Shown: positions 1 through 8,223 of the stretch, piece by piece | How the letters are laid out: each line of letters begins with the position of its first letter | How positions within the stretch are numbered: the first letter of the stretch is position 1 | From: Bacteroidales bacterium | GTDB taxonomy: Bacteria > Bacteroidota > Bacteroidia > Bacteroidales > UBA932 | Length of the DNA: 64,000 nt | NCBI GenBank assembly: GCA_021371955.1 | Contig: JAJFVD010000003.1 | Coordinates: forward strand, 310,001-374,000 | Reading direction: 5' to 3' | Translations under genes and position numbers: made by a program | Notes under the pieces: model-generated | Told to the model about the DNA's origin: nothing | Seen by the model: only the letters and a program-made list of their open reading frames with translations | Databases searched by the model: none

Positions 1-177
1 AAGACCAAGTACAATTAGAAGCATTTGCCAGGAAACTATTATTCGGAAAATCTGATGATCTATAAATCCAAGATTTCTTCCCAAAAACAAAATTCCGGCT
101 ACAATAAAAATTGACGCCATTAATACGACATTTAATCCGCCGTTTCGGGAGCGTCTCCCGTCATGAATTACATGCAT
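1..177 (-). CDS. Membrane protein with LiaI/LiaF-like (DUF5668) segment, C-terminus outside window
   Basis: The reading frame starts at ATG 177-175 and runs off the window, giving 59 visible residues. After a charged start (MHVIHDGRRSRNGG) come two hydrophobic stretches, about residues 16-32 and 44-59, joined by GRNLGFID. That spacing resembles the paired transmembrane unit of LiaI/LiaF-type proteins (DUF5668), which in Bacteroidetes often sit in membrane stress-response proteins. It is therefore probably an inner-membrane protein. Function cannot be inferred from the fragment; the family call rests on pattern only. Confidence 0.55.
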   Translation of the reverse strand, partial: MHVIHDGRRSRNGGLNVVLMASIFIVAGILFLGRNLGFIDHQIFRIIVSWQMLLIVLGL

Positions 178-300
178 AATTTTTTAAATTAAAATTTCGG
201 GAACAAAAGTATCTGCCTGAAAAGGGTTTTACAATATATTTTCGGCAGATTACTGTCAAAAGTCGATAAAAAACCGCAGATTTCCGATAAAAAGGCAATA

Positions 301-339
301 AAAAAAGCTAAATATCTAAAATTGATACTTAGCTTTTTT
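301..339 (-). terminator. Intrinsic terminator downstream of tRNA-Asp
   Basis: Inverted arms AAAAAAGCTAA (301-311) and TTAGCTTTTTT (329-339) lie immediately 3' of the tRNA on the minus strand. On that strand they form a hairpin ending in a T run. The A and T tracts make it usable in both directions. Confidence 0.7.
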
Positions 340-340
340 C

Positions 341-417
341 TGGCGGTATGGACGGGACTCGAACCCGCGACCCCCTGCGTGACAGGCAGGTATTCTAACC
401 AGCTGAACTACCACACC
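341..417 (-). tRNA. tRNA-Asp (anticodon GTC)
   Basis: A 77-nt cloverleaf reads on the minus strand from G at 417 to an encoded CCA at 343-341. The acceptor stem GGTGTGG pairs with CCATACC, with one G-U pair. The D arm is AGTTCAGCTGGTTAGA, the anticodon stem-loop is CCTGCCTGTCACGCAGG, giving GTC, and the T arm is GCGGGTTCGAGTCCCGT. It lies between rsmD and a membrane gene and is followed by a strong terminator. Confidence 0.97.
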
Positions 418-482
418 AGTTACCCTTTCGGGACTGCAAATATAGAGATGATTTTATTAATAACAAAATTTTAGGATTGAAT

Positions 483-1025
483 TTAGACTATTTTTTTAGA
501 GAAAAATGAGAAGTGAACATTACCATATTTTTTCTCCCTTATAAAGTGGGGGTTGCCTTTAAAATTAAAGGCCGCGGGATGTTCGAAAATTAACATGCCA
601 TCGTCTTTAAGTATGGGATAGGAGAGTATCTTATCAGGGATACCTTCCAGCCCCGCTATTTCATACGGAGGATCGGCAAAGATAATATCATATTGCAACC
701 TGCATATTTCCAGAAAATCGAATGCATTGTGCCTTACAACCTGCATCCCGTTTATACCCAGTTTTGAAACAGATGATTTAATAAAATTATAATGGAGTGT
801 GTTCATCTCCACAGCGGTCACCATTGTACAGCCTCTTGACGCAAATTCAAACGAAATGCTTCCTGTTCCGGAAAAGAGGTCAAGAAAGGATATCTCTGAA
901 AAGTCGAGCTGATTTGCAAGAATATTGAAAAGGCCCTCTTTAGCAAAGTCTGTTGTAGGTCTTGCTTTATAATTTGCAGGAGGTAAAATCTGCTTTCCTC
1001 TCAGGTCACCTCCAATAATTCTCAT
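483..1025 (-). CDS. rsmD: 16S rRNA (guanine(966)-N2)-methyltransferase RsmD
   Basis: This 180-residue protein has the normal length for RsmD, which methylates G966 of 16S rRNA using SAM. The start MRIIGGDLRGK and the ARPTTDFAKEGLFNIL segment (about 21-36) are family hallmarks. The SAM-binding motif FLDLFSGTGSISFE spans about 47-60 and the N6/N2-methylase catalytic motif DPPY is at 118-121. Its start overlaps the end of the upstream DUF3822 gene by four bases (ATGA), which implies translational coupling. The same pairing is common in Bacteroidetes as far as I know. Confidence 0.93.
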   Translation of the reverse strand: MRIIGGDLRGKQILPPANYKARPTTDFAKEGLFNILANQLDFSEISFLDLFSGTGSISFEFASRGCTMVTAVEMNTLHYNFIKSSVSKLGINGMQVVRHNAFDFLEICRLQYDIIFADPPYEIAGLEGIPDKILSYPILKDDGMLIFEHPAAFNFKGNPHFIREKKYGNVHFSFFSKKIV

Positions 1026-1834
1026 ATGGCAAAGACAAGGTTTGAATACTTAAGTTCAATTTCGGACGATCCGAGAATTGTTTGAGGATGCCGGAAGTAT
1101 TTAACTTTTGGAAAATACTTGGTAAGGTTGGTTATATCGTCTTCGCGGAAATTGCCGGACAGATAAACTGTTGTCTGTTCCTGATTGAGCTGAACCTGTT
1201 TAAGTGCAAGAAAAGCATAATACAGAACAGAATTAAAGTGGAACGCAGGGAAAGAATTGCAGAACATTACCCTTGCACCTTCTGAAACAATAATGTGAAC
1301 ATCTTCTTTATGGTACTGAAGGAATATTTTGTTATGCTCTTCAAATAAAGCAATATTGTTTATTATCTGATATACAGATGGAACTACTCTGAATTCCGGC
1401 TGAACACTCTTGATGAGATTTAAAAAGGTACTGTTAACAGCAAAGGCGATAACCATTTGCTGATTCGGAACCTCAATTGTGTCAATTTCGTCAAGTTCAT
1501 CGATTTTAAATAATTTCTGAACTTGAAAATATGCTTCCTCCTGCTTGAACAATTTTTGTGGAATGAGCGCGAATTTATGAGTGTTGTAAATAATATCTAC
1601 AGTCTGGAACTTTTTAGAGAGTAGCGGGAATGTTGTTAGCAGTTTTGCGGTATTTCTGCAAAACAAATCCATATCGTCATAGTTTAAACTATACTCCGAC
1701 TGGAAGAGAAAGTGGCATTTTTTCTCAACATCGTTGACAATCGAAAAAGAAAATCCATTCAAGTCGGCTTGAATGGATAGTCTGTATTGAATTGTCTTTT
1801 CCAGCCCTAGCTGCTTATTGACAATAATTGGCAT
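1022..1834 (-). CDS. DUF3822 family protein
   Basis: This 270-residue soluble protein has no signal peptide or membrane span. Its overall pattern, including an N-terminal beta-rich half and the late segment VYLSGNFREDDITNLTKYF, matches the Bacteroidetes-specific DUF3822 family, thought to have an actin/hexokinase-like fold. Its function is unknown. It lies between an anchored hypothetical protein (2-base gap) and rsmD (4-base overlap) on the same strand, so all three are probably cotranscribed from the promoter near 2490. The constant association with rsmD suggests a housekeeping role, but that is inference. Confidence 0.8.
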   Translation of the reverse strand: MPIIVNKQLGLEKTIQYRLSIQADLNGFSFSIVNDVEKKCHFLFQSEYSLNYDDMDLFCRNTAKLLTTFPLLSKKFQTVDIIYNTHKFALIPQKLFKQEEAYFQVQKLFKIDELDEIDTIEVPNQQMVIAFAVNSTFLNLIKSVQPEFRVVPSVYQIINNIALFEEHNKIFLQYHKEDVHIIVSEGARVMFCNSFPAFHFNSVLYYAFLALKQVQLNQEQTTVYLSGNFREDDITNLTKYFPKVKYFRHPQTILGSSEIELKYSNLVFAI

Positions 1835-1836
1835 CT

Positions 1837-2442
1837 TTATTCCCAGTTACCAGCATTGTTGTTTGGTGCTTCAATACTTCCAACCCTCAATCCAGGATAC
1901 CTTTCGGTATTTACGCGTTCTGAGTTAAGGTTAACCACAAGTTGTCTGTTAAGACCTTTAAGAAGAATGTCGAAAGGTATTGATGCTTCGAAAAGCGGAA
2001 CATCAACTCCGGATACTTTACCGATAATTGCTTTCATCTCGATTTTCTGACCTCCGCTTAACGGGATTATAGCTATTGAGTCAATAACAAAACCCGGTCT
2101 CTTAAGAAGTGTATCTTTAACAGCAATTCTAATACTGTCACGGAAAACTCTTTTTTGAGCAACAGCAAGAGAGTCATCAAGCGAACCTACCTGTTTTACT
2201 ACTGTAATTATTCCATTATTATAAAAGTCTATGAGAGAGTCAAGACTTCCTGTGAATTTGTTGTACTTGGTTTTGTATGCAACCTGAAGTGTACGGATGT
2301 CTTTAAGCCTTTCAATCGCAATTGTCTCTCTGTATTTTCTTTGCTTTTCAAAAACCACAGGCTCCTGTATGCTGGTGTAAATGATATAGCCTAATACTAA
2401 TACTACAAGAGGCAGAACAACATAAGTAATTACTTTTTTCAT
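1837..2442 (-). CDS. Membrane-anchored hypothetical protein
   Basis: The 201-residue protein begins MKKVITYVVLPLVVLVLG, a single N-terminal transmembrane helix (about 5-24) without a cleavage site, followed by a predicted periplasmic domain. That domain has a charged helix (YRETIAIERLKDIRTLQVAY) and a beta-rich C-terminal half. The helix followed by KYNKFTGSLDSLIDFYNNG faintly recalls type II pseudopilins, but there is no prepilin peptidase motif. I do not recognise a named family beyond conserved Bacteroidetes hypothetical. It heads the DUF3822-rsmD transcription unit. Confidence 0.75.
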   Translation of the reverse strand: MKKVITYVVLPLVVLVLGYIIYTSIQEPVVFEKQRKYRETIAIERLKDIRTLQVAYKTKYNKFTGSLDSLIDFYNNGIITVVKQVGSLDDSLAVAQKRVFRDSIRIAVKDTLLKRPGFVIDSIAIIPLSGGQKIEMKAIIGKVSGVDVPLFEASIPFDILLKGLNRQLVVNLNSERVNTERYPGLRVGSIEAPNNNAGNWE

Positions 2443-2483
2443 TGGTAGTTATAGAGTTTATATTAATTATTCAATAAGTTCCA

Positions 2484-2491
2484 CAAAATTA
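2484..2491 (-). promoter_or_regulatory. Bacteroidetes-type -7 box for the DUF3822-rsmD unit
   Basis: The minus strand reads TAATTTTG, matching the Bacteroidetes -7 consensus TAnnTTTG, 41 bases upstream of the ATG at 2442. No clear -33 TTTG is seen. Confidence 0.5.
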
Positions 2492-2523
2492 AAATAAAAA
2501 TTTAGACCCCGCAATAAATTTTC

Positions 2524-2531
2524 TACTTTTG
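2524..2531 (+). promoter_or_regulatory. Bacteroidetes-type -7 box for the NrnA-like gene
   Basis: TACTTTTG matches TAnnTTTG and ends 16 bases before the ATG at 2548, giving a short leader. It is divergent from the minus-strand box at 2484-2491. Confidence 0.55.
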
Positions 2532-2547
2532 TGCTAATTATTTTATT

Positions 2548-3591
2548 ATGAAGAGATATTTCGAAGATGAAATTGTAAATGATATTCTAAAAGCCGTTGA
2601 TTTGGCGAAAAATATAGTAATCATTACTCATTCAAATCCCGACGGTGATGCTATAGGATCTGTTACTGCATTTGAAGGTTATTTGTCTTCAAGAGGGAAG
2701 GAGAGTATCACTATTGTCCCGAATCAATATCCCGATTATCTTTCGTTCCTTGATAAAGGAAAGAAGATTCACATTGATGAAGAGAATCCAGATAAAACCA
2801 AAACTTATATGGACAGAGCCGATCTTATTGTTGCTCTGGATTTTAATCAGCTAAAAAGGGTGGATGGCCTTGAAATGCATGTGAGAGAATCGAAGGCGGT
2901 AAAGATATTAATTGATCATCATCCGGGACCGGAAAGCGAGGCATTCAATTTTGTAGTATCCACCACAGAAGTTTCTTCAACATGTGAACTGCTCTACTGG
3001 CTGATAAAAAAAATGGACCACGGATCAAAATCGGCAATGCCTTATATTGTGGCTAAATCTCTTTATGTAGGGATGATGACTGATACAAATAACTTTTCCA
3101 ACTCGGTACACAGCAGTACCTTCAAAATGGCATACGATCTCCTTGAGGCAGGAGTGGACAAAGAAACACTGCAACTGAAGGTTTTTGGAGGTTTTTCGGA
3201 GGAGAGAATGAGACTCATGGGGCACGCTCTTCTTAATAAGATGACAATTTTAAAAGAGTATGGAGCCGGATTCATAATTCTCACCAAAGGAGATTTGGAA
3301 CAGTTTGGTTACTGTGAAGGTGACACAGAGGGATTTGTAAATATGCCTCTCAACATAAAAGGAGTAACAATATCGGCGCTTTTTTCTGAAAAAGAGGATC
3401 ATATAAGAGTTTCGTTAAGATCGTCAGACGATTTCTCGGTCAATAAATTTTCAAAAAAATACTTTAACGGAGCCGGGCACGAAAGGGCTGCCGGCGGCAA
3501 ACTCTATATACCGGTTGGAGATGTCCCTCAATATTTCGAAAAAAGTCTGAAGGCTATGTTCGATAAACAAAAAAGGGCACAAGATTTGTAA
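2548..3591 (+). CDS. DHH-family phosphoesterase (NrnA-like oligoribonuclease / pAp phosphatase)
   Basis: This 347-residue protein has both halves of a DHH/DHHA1 enzyme. The metal motifs are SNPDGDAIGS (29-38), ALDFN (96-100) and the DHH triad at 123-125. The C-terminal substrate-binding DHHA1 motif GAGHERAAGG lies near 310-320. Enzymes of this family degrade short RNA oligonucleotides (nanoRNAs) and 3'-phosphoadenosine 5'-phosphate. It is cytosolic. It sits first in a run with two FKBP lipoproteins, the nearer one starting 8 bases after its stop. Whether this enzyme prefers nanoRNA, pAp or cyclic dinucleotides cannot be read from sequence. Confidence 0.88.
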   Translation: MKRYFEDEIVNDILKAVDLAKNIVIITHSNPDGDAIGSVTAFEGYLSSRGKESITIVPNQYPDYLSFLDKGKKIHIDEENPDKTKTYMDRADLIVALDFNQLKRVDGLEMHVRESKAVKILIDHHPGPESEAFNFVVSTTEVSSTCELLYWLIKKMDHGSKSAMPYIVAKSLYVGMMTDTNNFSNSVHSSTFKMAYDLLEAGVDKETLQLKVFGGFSEERMRLMGHALLNKMTILKEYGAGFIILTKGDLEQFGYCEGDTEGFVNMPLNIKGVTISALFSEKEDHIRVSLRSSDDFSVNKFSKKYFNGAGHERAAGGKLYIPVGDVPQYFEKSLKAMFDKQKRAQDL

Positions 3592-3598
3592 ATCGTAA

Positions 3599-4141
3599 AT
3601 GAACAAAAACAATTCCTTGAAAAATCTTATTCTTACAACTCTTGTATTTTTAGTTTCTTTGCTTGTTTCATGTCAGAAGCAGGAACAGGAAATATCTGTG
3701 GCTTCTCAGGAGAAAACCATCGAAAGTTTTGTGAATGCTCAGACAAATTCGAGAATAGCATTCAATGGCGGTGTTAACAGGGTGGTGCTGGAAGAAGGCG
3801 CGGGAGATACTCTTGCATCAGGTGATTCTATAATTCTGCAGTATGCTGCTTATATTTTCAGCTCAGGCAAAGGCCCGGTATTTGCTACCAATATTCCGGA
3901 AATTGCAGTGCTTGCGGGAATTGATATTTCGAACAGTGGCATGGAAAATTATGGAATTCAACTGGGAAAAACACCACTTCTAAGTGGAGTCGAGTTGGGT
4001 TTGCGAGGGGTTAGAAAAGGAGAGCACAGCTATATATTGTTCTCATCCAAATTTGGCTACGGAAATAAAATAGTTGGTATTGTCCCAAAATACTCTCCTC
4101 TCATATTTGAGGTATGGATTAAAGACGTAAAAAAGAATTAA
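3599..4141 (+). CDS. FKBP-type peptidyl-prolyl isomerase lipoprotein
   Basis: The 180-residue protein has a lipoprotein signal peptide with lipobox LVSC (Cys about 25), so it is probably anchored in the outer or inner membrane facing the periplasm. The mature part carries an FKBP domain in its C-terminal half: SGDSIILQYAAYI, a central segment ending in GVELGLRGVRKGEHSYILFSS (GldI/FkpA-like), and FEVWIKDVKK at the end. FKBPs accelerate prolyl isomerisation during folding of exported proteins. It follows the DHH gene by 7 bases and precedes a larger FKBP lipoprotein. Some Bacteroidetes homologues (GldI) take part in gliding, but no other gld gene is in the window. Confidence 0.82.
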   Translation: MNKNNSLKNLILTTLVFLVSLLVSCQKQEQEISVASQEKTIESFVNAQTNSRIAFNGGVNRVVLEEGAGDTLASGDSIILQYAAYIFSSGKGPVFATNIPEIAVLAGIDISNSGMENYGIQLGKTPLLSGVELGLRGVRKGEHSYILFSSKFGYGNKIVGIVPKYSPLIFEVWIKDVKKN

Positions 4142-4146
4142 TTTTT

Positions 4147-4154
4147 TAACTTTG
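4147..4154 (+). promoter_or_regulatory. Bacteroidetes-type -7 box before second FKBP gene
   Basis: TAACTTTG matches TAnnTTTG, ends 36 bases before the ATG at 4191 and follows the preceding stop by 5 bases. It suggests a secondary promoter inside the run. Confidence 0.45.
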
Positions 4155-4190
4155 CTTGCTTATAATAAAGTGATAATATACAAAAGGCTG

Positions 4191-5156
4191 ATGAACAATA
4201 TTTTAAAGTTTGGCTCACTATTTTTCTTTTCAATGGTTGCATTTTCTTGTGCAAGAGAGGTTGAGGAGAGTGCGGACAGCGTAGAGAAAAGAGTACTGGA
4301 TGCATACATTAAAGTTGTCCATAAAGATACACTTCAACCCACAGCATCCGGATTATACATGATTCCTATTAAAACCGGAACCGGCATGCCTGTTGAAAAC
4401 CTTAATGGCGTTTATGTAAGATACTCAACTCTTGATCTTAAGGATAATTACATTTCCACAACTGATGCAAATATTGCAAAACAGGTTGGGGGGTTTTCGT
4501 ATGCAACATACTACGGACCTTATCTTTTCGAGACAGGATACAATACTATCATTAAGGGACTGGAAGAGGGCTTACTCAAAATGAGAGAGGGCGGCAAAGC
4601 CAGATTTATCATCCCGTCATGGCTTTCGGACTATAACTATCAGGGGAGTAATAAAATCCACGCGACAACAACAATTTACGATGTAGAAATCCTTAAGGTT
4701 ATTAAGGATATGAAGGTTTTCCAGACAGATACTCTTGAGGCCTACAGCAATAAATACTGGGGAGGAATAGACTCCGTTGCGAATAACTACTACTTTAAAC
4801 TGCTTTCAGCTTCAAGCGGAGATTCAGTTAAAGTTAATTCTGAACTGCAATATAACTATGTTGGAAAGCTTCTGGATGGATTTGTATTTGACACAAATAT
4901 CGAGGATACTGCAAGAAAGTACAACATTTACGATGCCACTAAAAAATATGCGCCACTGGATCTCACTGCTCATATCGAAACAGAAACCGGAGATGGTAAA
5001 GTTATAAGGGGTATGGCTAGATCTATTCTAAAAATGAAATATGGCGAAAAGGCTATAACCTTCTTCTCTTCCGATTACGGATATGGTTCAACCGAACAAT
5101 CTTTCGGAGTATACCAGCCTCTCTTCTTCTATATAGAGGTACTAAAGAAGAAGTAA
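4191..5156 (+). CDS. Tandem-FKBP peptidyl-prolyl isomerase lipoprotein
   Basis: I start at ATG 4191 because MNNILKFGSLFFFSMVAFSC is a proper lipoprotein signal peptide with lipobox AFSC. An in-frame TTG at 4152 would add 13 residues ahead of it and overlaps the promoter-like box. The 321-residue product has two FKBP-like domains. The first, about residues 55-175, includes TIIKGLEEGLLKMREGGKARFIIP. The second, about 200-321, includes GDGKVIRGMARSILKMKYGEKAITFFSSDYGYG. It is a likely periplasmic folding factor. A two-domain arrangement is less usual than the single FkpA-type domain of its upstream neighbour, from which it may derive by duplication and fusion. Confidence 0.82.
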   Translation: MNNILKFGSLFFFSMVAFSCAREVEESADSVEKRVLDAYIKVVHKDTLQPTASGLYMIPIKTGTGMPVENLNGVYVRYSTLDLKDNYISTTDANIAKQVGGFSYATYYGPYLFETGYNTIIKGLEEGLLKMREGGKARFIIPSWLSDYNYQGSNKIHATTTIYDVEILKVIKDMKVFQTDTLEAYSNKYWGGIDSVANNYYFKLLSASSGDSVKVNSELQYNYVGKLLDGFVFDTNIEDTARKYNIYDATKKYAPLDLTAHIETETGDGKVIRGMARSILKMKYGEKAITFFSSDYGYGSTEQSFGVYQPLFFYIEVLKKK

Positions 5157-5185
5157 AGTAATTTCGCATTAAGGTCAGTAAGTAA

Positions 5186-5215
5186 AGAGGCCGGCTAAAA
5201 TCTTAGCCGGCCTCT
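5186..5215. terminator. Bidirectional terminator between FKBP gene and CoA-transferase gene
   Basis: Perfect 13-base arms AGAGGCCGGCTAA (5186-5198) and TTAGCCGGCCTCT (5203-5215) with a 4-base loop lie between two convergent genes. A short T-rich stretch follows on the plus side. Confidence 0.8.
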
Positions 5216-5239
5216 GCTTTTATATTGAAGAAATAATTT

Positions 5240-6544
5240 CTAACCTACAAAATGAAAGTGAGGTCCAAATCTTTCAAATGCTGCTTTGTCAAGCGCTTCG
5301 CGGTGGTCCGGATGAGCAACTGAAATCAGCAGTTTTGCTCTCTCCTGAAGGGATTTGCCATAAAGATTAACGGCTCCAAACTCAGTAACAAACCAGTGGA
5401 TATGATTTCTTGTTGTAACCACGCCTCCGCCAAGGTTAAGTACAGGGGATATTTTGCTGATTCCTTTATTGGTTGCCGAAGGCATTGCAATAATTGCTTT
5501 TCCTCCCTGAGAAAGGGAAGCACCGTAAATGAAGTCAATTTGTCCGCCAACTCCCGAATAGAAAGTAGTTCCAAGCGAGTCTGCACAAACCTGACCTGTA
5601 AGGTCTATCTGAAGTGCGGAGTTTATTGCAGTTACTTTAGGGTTTTTTGAAATTATAAAAGGGTCATTTGTATATGCAACATCCTGCATGAGAACCATTG
5701 GGTTGTCATCAATAAAGTCATAAACTTTTTGTGAACCCATTAGGAATGTAGATACCATCTTACCTTTATCAATTGCTTTGTTTGCACCGTTTATTACGCC
5801 GCTTGCTACAAGGGGAAGAACGCCGTCTGCAAACATTTCTGTATGAATACCAAGGTTTTTGTGACCGCCAAGCTGAGCAAGAACAGCATTAGGAATTGCG
5901 CCGATGCCCATTTGAAGGCATGCTCCGTCTTCGATGAGAGCTGCACAGTTTTTACCTATTGCGGTTTCGATTTCATCGGGTGCCTTGAAGTGTGCTTCCT
6001 CAAGAAGTTCGTTGTCTTCAACGAAATAATCGATGAGACTTAACGGAATCATTGCGTCTCCCCAGGCTCTTGGAACGTTTTTATTTACAACGGCAATCAC
6101 ATGTTCTGCGCACTCAATAGCAGCAAGAGTAGCATCTACTGATGTTCCCAGAGATACGAACCCGTGCTTGTCCGGTGAAGAAACCTGAATCATTGCAACA
6201 TTTATGGGAAGGGTGCCACTTCTGTATAGTTTTTGAGTTTCGCTCAGGAAAACAGGAATGTAATCTGAATAGCCGGCCTGAACACTCTTGCGGACATTGC
6301 CTCCTACGAAAAATGCCTGATGAAAGAAAATGCCTTCATATTTTGGTTCGGTATAGGGCGCAGCACCTTCTGTGTGAAGATGGTGGATTCTTACATCCCT
6401 TAATTCGCCGGCATCTCCTCTGCGAATAAGAGCTTCCACCAACACCTTTGGAACGCTGGCCACGCTGCTTAAGTGGATGTGGTCGCCGGATTTAACTACC
6501 TTTACCGCCTCGTCGGCACTGATGAATTTTAGATTAGTGTGCAT
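5240..6544 (-). CDS. Acetyl-CoA hydrolase/transferase family CoA-transferase (4-hydroxybutyrate/butyryl/succinyl type)
   Basis: The 434-residue protein is a class I CoA-transferase of the Cat1/AbfT family, which moves CoA between an acyl-CoA and acetate or another acid in fermentation. The catalytic glutamate is in GIHTEMFADG (E236). The C-terminal GVGGQIDFIYGA motif and the end segment HPDHREALDKAAFERFG are family-typical. Exact substrate (butyrate, succinate, propionate or 4-hydroxybutyrate) cannot be fixed from sequence. It stands alone, convergent with the FKBP run and divergent from the SAM-hydrolase gene. In an anaerobe this enzyme would allow acid production with ATP conservation. MeaB elsewhere in the window hints at a methylmalonyl-CoA/propionate route, which fits a succinate/propionate-type role. 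Confidence 0.88.
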   Translation of the reverse strand: MHTNLKFISADEAVKVVKSGDHIHLSSVASVPKVLVEALIRRGDAGELRDVRIHHLHTEGAAPYTEPKYEGIFFHQAFFVGGNVRKSVQAGYSDYIPVFLSETQKLYRSGTLPINVAMIQVSSPDKHGFVSLGTSVDATLAAIECAEHVIAVVNKNVPRAWGDAMIPLSLIDYFVEDNELLEEAHFKAPDEIETAIGKNCAALIEDGACLQMGIGAIPNAVLAQLGGHKNLGIHTEMFADGVLPLVASGVINGANKAIDKGKMVSTFLMGSQKVYDFIDDNPMVLMQDVAYTNDPFIISKNPKVTAINSALQIDLTGQVCADSLGTTFYSGVGGQIDFIYGASLSQGGKAIIAMPSATNKGISKISPVLNLGGGVVTTRNHIHWFVTEFGAVNLYGKSLQERAKLLISVAHPDHREALDKAAFERFGPHFHFVG

Positions 6545-6620
6545 GATAAGTGATTAATAATTAGTTATATTGTATTATATTCTTCATTTCAAAACAAGCG
6601 CCAAATGTATGAAAATTTTC

Positions 6621-6628
6621 TATCTTTG
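6621..6628 (+). promoter_or_regulatory. Bacteroidetes-type -7 box for the SAM hydrolase-mazG-tcdA unit
   Basis: TATCTTTG matches TAnnTTTG, ending 22 bases before the ATG at 6651. Confidence 0.55.
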
Positions 6629-6650
6629 CATAACACTTTTAAAGGTATAA

Positions 6651-7424
6651 ATGGCAATTGTTACATTAACAAGCGATTGGAATAAGGGGGATTACTATCT
6701 GGGTGCCCTAAAAGGTAAACTCGCAAGCCTTTCTCCCGAAATTAATTTCGTTGAGATAACAAATTCCATTCCATCTTTTGATGTGTTGCACGAAACTTTC
6801 TTGCTTAAAAACGCATACCATCATTTTCCTCCAGGGACAATACATTTGCTTGGCGTAATGTGTGAGCCCACAAATGCGTCACCAATGGTTATCGTATATG
6901 CAAACAACCACTATTTTGTAGGTATTAATGACGGCCGGTTTTCTCATCTTTTTGAAAACCCTCCTTCAATAGCTTTCAAGATTAACTCTCCCGAAACATT
7001 TTCAAATTTTCTCTCTCTTGACCTTTTTGTCAGCGGAGTGGAAACTGTTTTGAAAAACAGCTTTGAACAAACAACTAAAGCCTGTGATTTGAAAAAAGAG
7101 TCGGTAACAAGAGTGGTTTATGACGAAAACAGTATAGTGGGAAGGGTAATTTATATCGATTCTTTCGGGAATGCTATTACTAATATTGAAAAGTCGGTTT
7201 TTGACAAAGTTCACAAAGCAAGAAATTTTACAATTTTCGTGCAGGGCCCTTACACAAAAATAAATAAGATATCCCGTACATATTCTCAAAATAATCCGGG
7301 AGAACTGCTTGCAATATTTAACTCTCTGGGATTTCTTGAGATAGCAATAAACCTTGGCTCTCTTGCGCAAACAGAAAGTATTACTTTAGCTTCTGAAATT
7401 AGAATCAAATTTAACAATGAATAG
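6651..7424 (+). CDS. SAM hydrolase (SAM hydroxide adenosyltransferase, DUF62 family)
   Basis: The 257-residue protein belongs to the fluorinase/chlorinase superfamily whose common members hydrolyse S-adenosylmethionine to adenosine and methionine. The N-terminal TLTSDWNKGDYYLGALKG aligns with the SAM-binding start (usually TDFG.D.YVG) and IVGRVIYIDSFGNAITNI is the characteristic linker (GRV..IDxFGNxxTNI). The halogenase-specific extra loop is not evident. The protein is cytosolic. Its end overlaps mazG by 8 bases, implying cotranslation with two other nucleotide or tRNA-related enzymes. Confidence 0.85.
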   Translation: MAIVTLTSDWNKGDYYLGALKGKLASLSPEINFVEITNSIPSFDVLHETFLLKNAYHHFPPGTIHLLGVMCEPTNASPMVIVYANNHYFVGINDGRFSHLFENPPSIAFKINSPETFSNFLSLDLFVSGVETVLKNSFEQTTKACDLKKESVTRVVYDENSIVGRVIYIDSFGNAITNIEKSVFDKVHKARNFTIFVQGPYTKINKISRTYSQNNPGELLAIFNSLGFLEIAINLGSLAQTESITLASEIRIKFNNE

Positions 7425-8214
7425 AGAAAAAGAGACTGAAGCCTTTATCCGGCTTCTTGATGTGATGGACGAGCTCAGGGAAAAATGCCCCTGGGACAAA
7501 AAGCAGACGATGGAGAGTCTGAGGCCTCTCACTATTGAGGAAACATACGAGCTGAGCGATGCCATCCTTGGTGAGGGAGATCTTAATATAAGCAAGGAGC
7601 TTGGCGATTTAATGCTGCATATAGTGTTTTATGCCAGGATAGGAAAGGAGAGAGGCACGTTCGATATGGGAGATATAATGAATCGCTTGTGTGATAAATT
7701 AATATACAGGCACCCGCATGTGTTTGGAGAAACAGTTGTAAGCGGAGCCAGTGAGGTCATCGAAAACTGGGAGCAACTTAAAAGAGTTGAAAAAGACGGG
7801 AATAAGACTGTATTGTCCGGAGTTCCCCAATCTTTGCCTTCTCTTGTTAAGGCATACAGAATGCAGGATAAAGTGAGAGCTGTGGGATTTGACTGGAATG
7901 AAAGAGAGGATGTATGGGAAAAAGTAAAGGAGGAACTTTCTGAGTTTGAGGCAGAACTTAAAGCAACCGGCAGCGAAGCCGACAGAAAGGCAAAATGTGA
8001 ACAGGAGTTCGGGGATTTGCTTTTTTCGCTTGTGAATGCTGCAAGGCTATACGATATAAACCCCGACACGGCACTTGAAATGACCAATCTTAAATTTCAA
8101 AAGAGGTTTGGATTCCTTGAAAGCAGAGCGAAACGCGACGGAAAAAATCTTAAAGAGATGACTCTCGAAGAGATGGACAAGATTTGGGAAGAGGCAAAAG
8201 GTATTGTTGGTTAA
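7417..8214 (+). CDS. mazG: Nucleoside triphosphate pyrophosphohydrolase MazG
   Basis: The 265-residue protein has the full two-domain MazG length. The first MazG domain contains CPWDKKQTMESL and the metal motif EETYELSDAI followed by ELGDLMLHIVFYA. The second contains EEELKAT-like helices and EQEFGDLLFSLVNAARL. MazG hydrolyses NTPs and dNTPs to monophosphates and pyrophosphate, including aberrant nucleotides. It overlaps the SAM hydrolase gene by 8 bases and tcdA follows after 9 bases. Confidence 0.93.
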   Translation: MNREKETEAFIRLLDVMDELREKCPWDKKQTMESLRPLTIEETYELSDAILGEGDLNISKELGDLMLHIVFYARIGKERGTFDMGDIMNRLCDKLIYRHPHVFGETVVSGASEVIENWEQLKRVEKDGNKTVLSGVPQSLPSLVKAYRMQDKVRAVGFDWNEREDVWEKVKEELSEFEAELKATGSEADRKAKCEQEFGDLLFSLVNAARLYDINPDTALEMTNLKFQKRFGFLESRAKRDGKNLKEMTLEEMDKIWEEAKGIVG

Positions 8215-8223
8215 AATTAAATC

